From an uncultured Nitrospirales bacterium (lineage in GTDB: Bacteria > Nitrospirota > Nitrospiria > Nitrospirales > UBA8639), in contig OY282373.1 of assembly GCA_958295805.1 (NCBI GenBank), positions 1,397,001 to 1,461,000 on the forward strand: a stretch of DNA of 64,000 nucleotides. Direction: 5' to 3'. Within the stretch, counting starts at the first letter, position 1; the number at the start of each line of letters is the position of its first letter. Of the stretch, positions 49,795 to 61,800 are shown one piece after another. The position numbers and the translations under genes were made by a program. Under the pieces are notes generated by a model. The model was given only the letters and a program-made list of their open reading frames with translations, had not been told where the DNA came from and ran no database searches.

Positions 49795-49816
49795 ACAATC
49801 CGCGCATCATCACTTC
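49765..49816. repeat. Perfect 26-bp tandem duplication causing a frameshift
   Basis: 49765-49790 and 49791-49816 are identical. Each begins CTGAACAATCCGCG and ends CATCACTTC. Since 26 is not a multiple of three, the duplication moves the signal-peptide frame into a TGA and puts the downstream frame out of register. Confidence 0.95.
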
Positions 49817-52800
49817 CCCCGCGTCCGGCGACACCTACTTGCCGGGCGAAACCATCACGGTGTATGTCCCGTGGGGCCGGACCCTGAGCGGCACCTGTAT
49901 CCAGATCCACACCGTCGGCACCGTCGAGCTCGAGATGACGGTCGGCGGCGTCACGCGCACGCTCACCGGGCGTTACCAGAACCGGCGAAACCGCTACGGA
50001 AGCGGCTTTGACGGCACGTGGCTCTATTTCGACTATGTCGTGCAGAAGGGCGACCGCGACACCGACGGCGTGAGCCTCGGCGAGGACGCGCTGAGCTCCC
50101 CCGGCACCACCGGGAGCAGCATCAGGGGTGTGGCCTGCGGCGATTTCGTCGGGAGGTCGTTCGAACTGTCAACGGACTTGCACGGCCTCAGCAACCAGTC
50201 CGGCCACAAGGTGGACACGCCGGCGCCGTCCTTCTCCGGGGTGTTGGCTCCGGCCGTCGTCTTCTACGCGGGCGCGTCGGTGAACTACCGGCTGCCGGCG
50301 TTGGCGAACGCGGCCGACGCGCACAACGTCACCTATTCGGTGACGTCGGCGCGGTCGCTGCCGACGGGCTATACGCTGGACGCGCCCACGGCGACGATCG
50401 CGGGGTCGTATGCCTCCGCGTTGGCGCGGGAGAACTACACGCTGCGGGCGACCGACAGCTTCGGCCGCACGGCGGACCTGATCTTCACCCTGGAGGTGAG
50501 CGACGGCGCGGGGATCGAGTCGATCGCGATCACGTCGAACCCCGGCGCGGACAAGACCTACGGCAAGGTCGCGCCGTTCGGGACCAACGACACCATCACC
50601 GTGAGGGTGGACCTCACGCACCGGCTCACGCTCGTCCAGTCGAGCGTGTGCCTGAACATTCGGATCGGGAGCAACACCCGCCGGGTGTGCAACCCCTCCT
50701 ATTCCACCTCGGACTCCAGCCGCTGGGACAAGCTCGATTTCAGCTACGCGGTGCAGGCGGGCGACTGGGACGGCGACGGCATCTCCTTCCCGAACAACCC
50801 GATGGGCGCCGGCAAGATCGGCGGCCTCCGTTTCCGCCTCCTCGGCGGCGGCGGTGACAACCGGGTGACCCTGAACTTCGGGCCGACGCCGGCCGACCCG
50901 AACCACAAGGTGCGCGGGGAGCAGACCCTGCCGAGCTTCGGCTCGACGGCGACCCCCTCCTATAGCTGGGTGAAGGGCAACGCGGTGTCGCAGGCGCTGC
51001 CGGCGGTGCCGGCGGCGACGGACGGCGACGGCGGCGTGATTTACAGCATCGAGGGGAACCTGCCCGCCGGCCTGAGCTTCGCCGCGGCGACGCGAACCAT
51101 TTCCGGTACGCCCACCACGGCGCAAGGGGCGACGAACTACAAGCTGGTGGCGACGGACGCGGACGGCGACAAGGCGGAGCTGCGCTTCTCCATCGAGATC
51201 GAGGAGATCGCGGTCTCCATCTCCTCGCCGAGCGCGACGGAAGGCGCGGCGGGCACGACGGCGACCCTGGAATACGACGTGACCCTGAACCGGGCGCCGG
51301 GGCGGCAAGTGACGGTGAACTACGCCGCGGCCGCGGACCCGGGCACGGCGACCTCCGGGACCGACTACACGGCCATCACGGGCGGGACGCTGACCTTCGC
51401 CGCGTCAGAGACGAGCCAGACCTTCGACGTGACGGTGACAGGGGACGCGCTGGACGAACCGAACGAGACGGTGCGGATCGCGCTGAGCAACCCCTCCGGG
51501 GCGGTGCTGGGGAGCGCGTCGACCGGGGTGGGGACGATCACGGACGACGACCCGACGCCGACGCTGGCGCTGGCCCTGTCGGCCTCGACCATCGACGAGA
51601 GCGGCGCGGGCAATGCGACCACGGTGACGGCAAGCCTGAGCGGCGGGACCTCGGGCGAGGAGATCGTGGTGACGGTGACGGCGACGGGCGGGACCGCGGC
51701 GGCGGGCGACTTCAGTCTGTCGAGCGACAAGACCCTGACCATCGCGGCCGGGGCGACGACGAGTTCGGGCACGGTGACGGTGACGGCGGAGCACGACACG
51801 ACGGACGAGCCGGCCGAGACCGCGACGGTGGGCGGGACGGTGGCCGGCGGGCACAGTCTGGTGGCGGCGCCCGCGGCCCTGACGCTCACCATCGTGGACG
51901 ACGACGACGCGCCGGGGGTGGCGCTGGCGGTATCGCCGGCGTCGGTCTCGGAGAACGGCGGGGTCTCCACGGTGACGGCGACGCTGACGAACCCGTCGAG
52001 CGCGGCGACGACGGTGACGGTGACGGCGGCGGCGGTCACGGGCTTCTACACGGTGGGGTCGGACGCGAGCATCGTCATCGCGGCGGGCGAGACGGCGAAC
52101 GCCGCGGACACGGCGTTGATCGTGGCGGTGAACGACGACGTGCACCAGGGGACGGCCGGGCGTTCGACGACGGTGACGGGCACGGCGGCGAACGCCCAGG
52201 CCGCCGCCAATTCGGAGACCGTGACGGTGACCGGGGCGGCGCTGACGCTGACGGACGACGAGGATCTGCCGGAGGTGACGCTGGTCCTGTCACCGGCGTC
52301 GATCTCGGAGAGTAGCGGGGTCTCGACGGTGCAGGCGACGCTGTCGGTGGTGTCGAGCGCGGCGGTGACGGTGACGGTGACGGCGGCGGCGGGCACGGGG
52401 GCGATTGCCGCGGACTTCAGCCTGTCGAGCAACAGGACGCTGACGATCGCGGCGGGGAATACGACGAGCGGGATCGCGGTGCCGTGGGTGACGGTGACGG
52501 CGAACGGGAACACGGTGGATTCGCCGGACAAGCAGGTGACGGTCTCGGGGACGGCTTCGGGCGCCAACGGGGTGGCGGCGCCGTCGGACGTGACGCTGAC
52601 ACTGACCGACGACGAGGATCCGCCCACCGTGGCGCTGGTCCTGTCGCCGACGTCGATCTCGGAGAGTAGCGGGGTCTCGACGGTGACGGCGACGCTGTCG
52701 GGGGTGTCGAGCGAGGCGGTGACGGTGACGGTGTCGGCGACGGGCGTGACCGCGGCGGCGGGCGATTTCAGCCTGTCGAGCGCGGATACGCTGACGATCG

Positions 52801-55800
52801 CGTCGGGTTCGACGACGAGTTCGGGCGCGGTGACGGTGACGGCGAACGGGAACACGGTGGATTCGCCGGACAAGACGGTGACGGTCTCGGGGACGGCGGC
52901 GGGCGGCAACAGCGTGGCGAACCCGTCGGACGTGACGCTGACCTTGACCGACGACGAGACGCTGCCGACGGTGACGCTGGCCCTGTCGTCGTCGTCGATT
53001 TCCGAGGGCAGCGGCGTGACCACGGTGACGGCGGCGCTGTCGGGGGTGTCGAGCGCGGCGGTGACGCTCACGGTGTCGGCCTCGCCGGGGTCGGGGACCG
53101 ACTTCACGCTGAGCACGGCGAACACGTTGACCATCGCCGCGGGTTCGACCGCGAGCACGGGGGCGGTGACGCTCACGGCGGTGAACAACGACGCCCAGGC
53201 GCCGGACAAGACGGTGACGGTCTCGGGCGCGGCGTCAGGCGGCAACGGCGTGTCGGCCCCGGCGGGCCTGACGTTGACGATCACGGACGACGACGCGGCG
53301 CCGAGGGTGTTGCTTGCGTTGTCTTCGTCGTCGATCGCGGAGAACGGCGGCGAATCGATGGTGTCGGCGACGCTCTCGCATCCGTCGAGCGCGGTGACGA
53401 CGGTGACGGTGACGGCGGTGACGGGCTTCTACACGGTGGGGTCGGACGCGACCATCGTGATCGAGGCGGGCGAGACGGCGAACCCGTTCGGCGTGAACAC
53501 GGTGACCGTGACGGCGGTGAACGACGACGTGCACCAGGGCAGCGGCGGGCGTTCGACGACGGTGACGGGCACGGCCGTGAACAGCCAGGGGGTGGGGGAA
53601 GTGACCCTGCTCGGGGCGACGCCGCTGACGCTGGAGGACGACGAGGCGTTGCCGACGTTGGCGCTGGCGCTGTCGGAGCCGGACCCGACGAATCCGGAGA
53701 CCATCTTCGAGAGCTGGTCGGGCGCGAGCATGGTGACGGCAACGCTGTCGAGCGCGTCGAGCGCGGCGGTGACGCTGACGGTGAGGGCGACGGGCGTGAC
53801 CGCGGCGGCCGGCGACTTCACGCTGTCGAGCGCGACGACGCTGACCATCGCGGCCGGGGCGACGACGAGCACCGGCACGGTGACGGTGGCGCCGGTGGAC
53901 GATACGACGGACGAGGCGGACGAGACGGTGACGGTCTCGGCGACGGTCTCGGGCGGCAACGGTGTCGCGGCGCCGTCGAGCGTGACGCTGACGATCCGGG
54001 ACGACGACGCGGCGCCTGGGGTGACGCTGTCGTTGTCGCCGTCGTCGATCTCCGAGAACAGGGGCGAATCGACGGTGACGGCGACGCTCACGCACCCGTC
54101 GAGCGCGGCGACGACGGTGACGGTGACGGCGGTCTCGGGGGGCTTCTACACGGTGGGGTCGGACGCGACGATCGTGATCGCGGCGGGCGAGACGGCGAAC
54201 GCCGCGGACACGGCGACGGTGGCCGCGGTGGACGACGACGTGCACCAGGGGACGGCCGGTCGTTCGACGACGGTGACGGGCACGGCCGCGAACGCCCAGG
54301 CCGCGGCCAATTCGGAGACCGTAACGGTGACCGGGGCGGCGCTGACGCTGACCGACGACGAGGATGTGCCGGAGGTGGCGCTGGTCCTGTCGTCTTCGTC
54401 GATCTCGGAGACGGGCGGCGTGGCGACGGTGACGGCGACGCTGAACGGCACGTCGAGCGAGGCTGTGACGGTGACGGTGGACGCGGCGCCGGGCACGGGG
54501 GCGGTTGCCGGCGACTTCAGTCTGTCGAGCACGGACACGCTGACGATCGCGGCGGGTTCGACGACGAGTACGGGCGCGGTGACGGTGACGGCGAACGGGA
54601 ACGCGGCGGATTCGCCGGACAAGTCGGTGACGGTTTCCGGCACGGCGGCGGGCGGCAACAGCGTGGCGAACCCGTCGAGCGTGACGCTGACGCTGACCGA
54701 CGACGACCCGACGCCGACGCTGTCGCTGTCGCTGTCGGCCTCGACCATCGACGAGAGCGGCGCGGGCAACGCGACGACGGTGACGGCGAGCCTGAGCGGG
54801 GGGATTTCGGGCGAGGCGATCACGGTGACGGTGTCGACGTCGCCGTTGTCGGGGACCGACTTCACGCTGAGCACGGCGAACACGCTGACCATCGCGGCCG
54901 GGGCGACGGCGAGCACCGGCACGGTGACGGTGACGGCGGAGGACGACACGACGGACGAGGCGGACGAGACGGTGACGGTCTCGGGGACGGTGGCCGGCGG
55001 GCACGGTCTGGTGGTGGCGCCGTCGGACGTGACGCTGACGATCACGGACGACGACGCGCTGCCGACGCTGTCGCTGTCGCTGTCGGCCTCGACCATCGAC
55101 GAGAGCGGTTCGGGCAACGTGGCGACGGTGACGGCGGCGCTCTCGCACCCGTCGGGCGAGGCGGTGACGGTCACGGTTTCGGCCTCGCCGGGGGCGGGGA
55201 CGGATTTCACGCTGACGGGAACGACGCTGACGATCGCGGCGGGCTCGACGGCGAGCGCGGGCGCGGTGACGGTCACGGCGGCGAACGACACGACGGATGC
55301 GCCGGACAAGTCGGTGACAGTTTCGGCGACGGTGAGCGGCGACAGCGGGGTGGCGGCGCCGGCCGACGCGACCCTGACCATCGCCGACGACGACGCGGCG
55401 CCGGGGGTGACGCTGTCGCTGCCGTATCCGTCGATCCCGGAGAGCAACGGTTCGACGTCGGTGTCGGCGACGCTGTCGCATCCGTCGAGCGCGGCGACGA
55501 CGGTGACGGTGTCGGCGGTCACGGGCTTCTACACGGTGGGGTCGGACGCGACGATCGTCATCGCGGCGGGCGAGACGGCGAACGCCACGGACACGGTGAG
55601 GATCGCCGCGGTGGACGACGACGTGCACCAGGGGACGGCCAATCGTTCGACGACGGTGACGGGTACGGCCGCGAACGCCCAGGCCGCCGCCAATTCGGAG
55701 ACCGTGACGGTGACCGGGGCGGCGCTGACGCTGACGGACAACGAGGCGCTGCCGGTGGCGACGCTGGTCCTGTCGCCCGCGTCGATCTCGGAGACGGGCG

Positions 55801-58800
55801 GCGTGACGACGGTGACGGCGACGCTGTCGGTCAAGTCCAGCGCGGCGGTGACGGTGACGGTGGGCGCGGCGGCGGGGACGAACGCGGCGGCGGGCGACTT
55901 CAGCCTGTCGAGCGCGAAGACGCTGACCATCGCGGCGGCGGCGACGGCGAGCACGGGCGCGGTGACGGTGACGGCGAACGGGAACGCGGCGGACTCGCCG
56001 GACAAGTCGGTGACGGTTTCCGGCGCGGCTTCGGGCGGCAACGGCGTGGCGAACCCGTCGAGCGTGACGCTGACGCTGGAGGACGACGACGCGGCGCCGG
56101 GGGTGACGCTGGCGTTGTCGTCGTCGTCGATTTCGGAGAACGGCGGCTCGACGACGGTGAGCGCGACGCTGACGCACCCGTCGAGCGCGGCGACGACGGT
56201 GACGCTGGCGCCGGTGACGGGCTTCTACACGGTGGGGTCGGACGCGACCATCGTGATTGCCGCGGGCGAGACGGCGAACGCCACGGACACGGTGGCGGTC
56301 GCGGCGGCGGACAACACGAAGGACGAGCCGGACCGGACGGTGACGGTGACGGCGACGCCGACCAACGACCAGGGTACGGGGAGCGTGACCGGGGCCACGC
56401 TGACGCTGGAGGACGACGACGCGGCGCCGGGGGTGACGCTGTCGGTCTCGCCGGCGTCGATTGCGGAGAACGGCGGGGTGGCGACGGTGTCGGCGACGCT
56501 GACGCATCCGTCGAGCGCGGCGACGACGGTGACGGTGATGGCGGCGTTGGGCTTCTACACGGTGGGGTCGGACGCGACCATCGTGATCGCGGCGGGCGAG
56601 ACGGCGAACGCCGCGGACACGGCGCTGGTCACGGCGGGAGACAACGCGAAGGACGAGCCGGACCGGACGACGACGGTGACGGCGACGGCCGCCAACGACC
56701 AGGGGACGGCGGGGAGCGTGACCGGGGCGGCGCTGACGCTGACGGACGACGAGGCGTTGCCCATCGTGACGCTGGTCCTGTCGCCGGCGTCGATCTCGGA
56801 GACGGGCGGCGTGGCGACGGTGACGGCGACGCTGTCGGTCAGGTCGAGCGAGGCTGTGACGGTGACGGTGGACGCGGCGCCGGGCACGGGGGCGGTTGCC
56901 GGCGACTTCAGTCTGTCAAGCACGGACACGCTGACCATCGCGGCGGGGGATACGACGAGTTCGGGCGCGGTGACGGTGACGGCGAACGGGAACGCGGTGG
57001 ATGCGCCGGACAAGAGCGTGACGGTTTCGGGGACGGCTTCGGGCGGCAACGGGGTGGCGGCGCCGTCGGACGTGACGTTGACGCTGACCGACGCCGACCC
57101 GACGCCGACGCTGGCGCTGTCGCTGTCGGCCTCGACCATCGCCGAGAGCGGCGCGGGCAATGCGACGACGGTGACGGCGAGCCTGAGCGGGGGGATTTCG
57201 GGCGAGGCGATCACGGTGACGGTGTCGACGTCGCCGTTGTCGGGGACCGACTTCACGCTGAGCACGGCGAACACGCTGACCATCGCGGCCGGGGCGACGG
57301 CGAGCACCGGCACGGTGACGGTGACGGCGGAGGACGACACGACGGACGAGGCGGACGAGACGGTGACGGTCTCGGGGACGGTGGCCGGCGGGCACGGTCT
57401 GGTGGCGACACCGTCGGACGTGACGCTGACGATCACGGACGCCGACGCGCTGCCGACGCTGTCGCTGGCCCTGTCTTCGTCGTCGATTTCCGAGGGTAGC
57501 GGCGTGACCACGGTGACGGCGGCGCTCTCCGGCGCATCCGGCGAAGCGGTGACGGTCACGGTGTCGGCGGCGCCGTTGTCGGGCGCGACGGTGGCCGACT
57601 ACGCGCTGAGCACGAACAAGGCGCTGGTCATCGCGGCGGGCTCGACCGCGAGCACGGGGACGGTGACGCTCACGGCGGTGAACAACAACGTCCAGGCGGC
57701 GAACAAGACGGTGACGGTCTCGGGCGCGGCGTCGGGAGGCAACGGGGTGGCGGCCCCGGCGGGCCTGACGTTGACCATTACCGACAACGACGACTCCACC
57801 CTGCCGACCGGGAGCGGGACGACGTGGCGCAGCACCGATTCCCGGGCCACAAATTGGCAGGTCAACACCGCGTCGCTGCTCGGCAAGACGACTGCACAGC
57901 CGATCTCGATAACCCCGCAAATCCTGGGCGGGAGTCACATCCTGGTGTGCGCCCGAAGAACGGTAGACCATACGGCGAGTGATCGTGCGCTCGTCAGTCT
58001 GCCGGTCGGGCGCGACAACTGCAGGCAGCCCGTCTCCATGGGGACGTTGCTGACGATGATTACGCTGACGCCGGCGGAGATCGGCAACGACGGCGTGGTC
58101 ATCATCATTGCTGCCGGTACAGGTAATAACTTCGGGCGCTACCTCTATGCCAAGTGGGTGCCCATCGTCGCGCTGCCCAAGGCGACGCTCTCGTTGTCTT
58201 CGTCGTCGATCTCGGAGAACGGCGGGGTCTCCACGGTGACGGCGACGCTGGACAAGGCGGCGAGCGCGGCGACGACCCTCACGGTGTCGGCGGCGGCGGT
58301 GGCCCCGGCGGCGGCGGGCGACTTCAACCTGTCGAGCGCGAATACGCTCACCATCGCGTCGGGTTCGACGACGAGCACCGGGACGGTGACGATTACGGCG
58401 GTGAACAACAACGTGGATGCGCCGGACAAGACCGTCACGGTCTCGGCAACGGCGAGCGGCGACGTGAAGGCGCCGCCCGCCGCGACGCTGACCGTCACGG
58501 ACGACGACGTGGGGATGACCGTGGTCGAGAGCGGCGGTTCGACCGCGACCACGGAGGCGGGTGGCACGGACACGTTCACGGTGCGCCTGACGGCCAACCC
58601 GAGCCAGACTGTGTCTGTGCTGGTTACCAGCCAGGACACCTCCGAATGCGAGGTGTCGGCGGACGGCGGCGCGACGTATGGCGTCTCCGGGACCGTCGCC
58701 ATGGTGCCCACCGGCGGCGACGCCTCGGCGGTCGCGGCGAGCCTGTGGAATTCGCCGCATACGGTGACGGTGCGGGGCAAGGACGACGATGTCGACGACG

Positions 58801-61800
58801 GCAACCAGATTTGCCGGGTGACGGTGGACCCGGGCGAGACCGGCGCCGGTACCCTGCCGTATAACCGTGTGAGTACCCAGACCGTGTCGGTGCCCAACGA
58901 GGACGACGACGTCGCCGGGCTGACGGTGAGCGCGGTGACGGGGCAGGCGACGGAGGCGGGCGGGACGGCGACCTTCACGGCGAAGCTGGCGACGCGGCCG
59001 ACGGCGGCGGTGACGGTGACGGTGACGAGCGGGGACGCGAGCGAGGGCACGGTGTCGCCGTCGTCGCTGACCTTCGCGCCGGGCACCTGGAACACGGCGC
59101 GGACGGTGACGGTGACCGGCGTCGACGACGACGTCGACGACGGCGACGTGACTTGGAACGTCATCTTGAATCCCGACAGCGGGCCGGCGGGAGACGCCCG
59201 CTACCGCGCTGTCGGCGACTCCACCGTCAGGGTGAGCACCACGGACGACGACACCGCGGGCGTGACCGTCACCCCCACCGCCCTGACCGTGACCGAGCAA
59301 GACACCGCCGGCGCGACGTTCACCGTGGTCCTGGACTCCGAGCCCCCCTCCGGGACGACGACGGTCGGTCTCAGTCGCTCCGACGCCGAGATCGCTCTGA
59401 ACGGCGCCCTCGCGTACCCGTACACCCTCTCGTTCGACCCGACGAACTGGAGCACGGCGCAGACGGTGACCGTCACGGCCTCCGCGGACAGCGACATCCA
59501 GAACGACACCAAAGAGATCAGGTACACGGTGGCCGGCTATGCGGGCGGGGTGACGAACGAGGTCGCGGTGACGGTCACGGTCGACGACGACGACATACCG
59601 GTCGTGTCGCTGTCGCTGTCGGAGTCGTCGATCTCGGAGAACGGCGGGGTGGCCACGGTGACCGCGGCGCTGGATCGGAGGGCCACCGAGGCGACGACGG
59701 TCACGGTATCGGCGGCGGCCGTGGCCCCGGCGAGGTCGGACGACTTCAACCTGTCGAGCGCGACGACGCTCATCATCCCGGCGGGTTCGACGACGAGCAC
59801 GGGAACCGTGACGATCACGCCGGTCGATAATGCGACCGACGCGCCGGACAAGTCGGTGACGGTCTCGGCCACGGCGTCGGGCGGCAACGGGGCGACGCCG
59901 CCGTCGAGCCTGACGCTGGCGATCGAGGACGACGAGAGGCTGCCGGAGGTGGCGCTGGCCCTGTCGGAGCCGGACGCGACGAAGCCGGACACCATCAACG
60001 AGAGCGGGCCGGGCAACGCGAGCACGGTGACGGCGACGCTGTCGGGCGCATCGAGCCAGGCGGTGACGGTGACGGTGTCGGCGACGGGCCTGACCGCGGA
60101 GGCCGGCGACTTCAGCCTGTCGAGCGCGACGACGCTGACCATCTCGGCGGGGCAGACGACGAGCACCGGCACGGTGACGATCACGGCGACGGACGACGTG
60201 ACGGACGAGCCGGACGAGACGGTGACGGTCTCGTGGACGGTCGAGGGCGGCAACGGTGTCGCGGCGCCGGTGAGCCAGACGCTGACGATCACGGACGACG
60301 ACGCTACGCCCACCGTGACGCTGGCGTTGTCGTCGACGTCGATTTTGGAGACGGGCGGGGTCTCCACGGTGACGGCGACGCTGTCGGGGGCGTCGAGCGA
60401 AGCGGTGACGGTGACGGTGTCGGCGACGGGCGTGACCGCGGCGGCGGGCGACGACTTCGCGCTGTCGAGCGCGACGACGCTGACGATCGCGGCGGGGGAT
60501 ACGACGAGCACGGGCGCGGTGACGGTGACGGCGGTGGGCGACACGACGGACGAGCCGGACGAGACGGTGTCGGTGTCGTGGACGGTCTCGGGCGGCAACG
60601 GTGTCGCGGCGCCGGTGAGCCAGACGCTGACGATCACGGACGACGACGCGACGCCCATCGTGACGCTGGCGCTGTCGTCGTCGTCGATTTTGGAGAGTAG
60701 CGGGGTCTCGACGGTGACGGCGACGCTGTCGGGGACGTCGAGCGAGGAGGTGACGGTGACGGTGTCGGCGACGGGCGTGACCGCGGCGGCGGGCGACGAC
60801 TTCGCGCTGTCGAGCGCGACGACGCTGACGATCGCGGCGGGGTCGACGACGAGTTCGGGGACGGTGACGGTGTCGGCGGTGGGCGACACGACGGACGAGC
60901 CGGACGAGACGGTGACGGTCTCGTGGACGGTCTCGGGCGGCAACGGGGTGGTGGCGCCGGTGAGCCAGACGCTGACGATCACGGACGACGACGCGACGCC
61001 CACCGTGGCGCTGGCGCTGTCGCCGCCGTCGATTTTGGAGAGTAGCGGGGTCTCGACAGTGACGGCGACGCTGTCGGGGACGTCAAGCGAGGCGGTGACG
61101 GTGACGGTGTCGGCGACGGGCCTGACCGCGTCGGCCGACGACTTCACGCTGTCGGACGACAAGACGCTGACCATCGCGGCCGGGGTGACGACGAGCACCG
61201 GCACGGTGACGGTGACGGCGCCGGACGACGTGACGGCCGAGGCGGACGAGACGGTGACGGTCTCGGGCACGGTCTCGGGCGGCAACAACGTCGCGCCGCC
61301 GTCGAGCGTGACGCTGACGATCGAGGACGACGAAGCGCTGCCGACGGTGACGCTGGTCCTGTCGCCGACGTCGATCGGGGAGGACGGCGGGATCTCCACG
61401 GTGACGGCGACGCTGTCGGGGGTGTCGAGCGAGGCGGTGACGGTGACGGTGGGCGCGACGGCGGGCACGGGCGCGGTCGCCACCGACTTCAGCCTGTCAA
61501 GCGCGACGACGCTGACCATCGCGTCGGGTTCGACGACCAGCGACGGCGCGGTGACGGTGACGGCGAACGACAACGACGTGGACGTGGCCGACAAGTCGGT
61601 GACCGTCTCGGGCACGGTCTCGGGCGGCAACAGTGTCGCGGCGCCGTCGGACGCGACGCTGACGCTGACGGACGACGACACCGCGGGCGTGACCTTCAAC
61701 CCCACCGCCCTGACCGTGACCGAGGAAGGCAGCAGCAAGACGTTCACCGTGGTCCTGAACTCCGAGCCACCCCCCGGGGGGATGACGACGACGACATGGG

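Noticed and set aside
50018-50857. Plus-strand 279-codon frame in the giant gene region, and similar ones at 58154, 59153, 60233 and 61796
   Set aside because: All are in the frame one base before the Calx-beta frame and encode Arg/Gly/Asp-rich nonsense.
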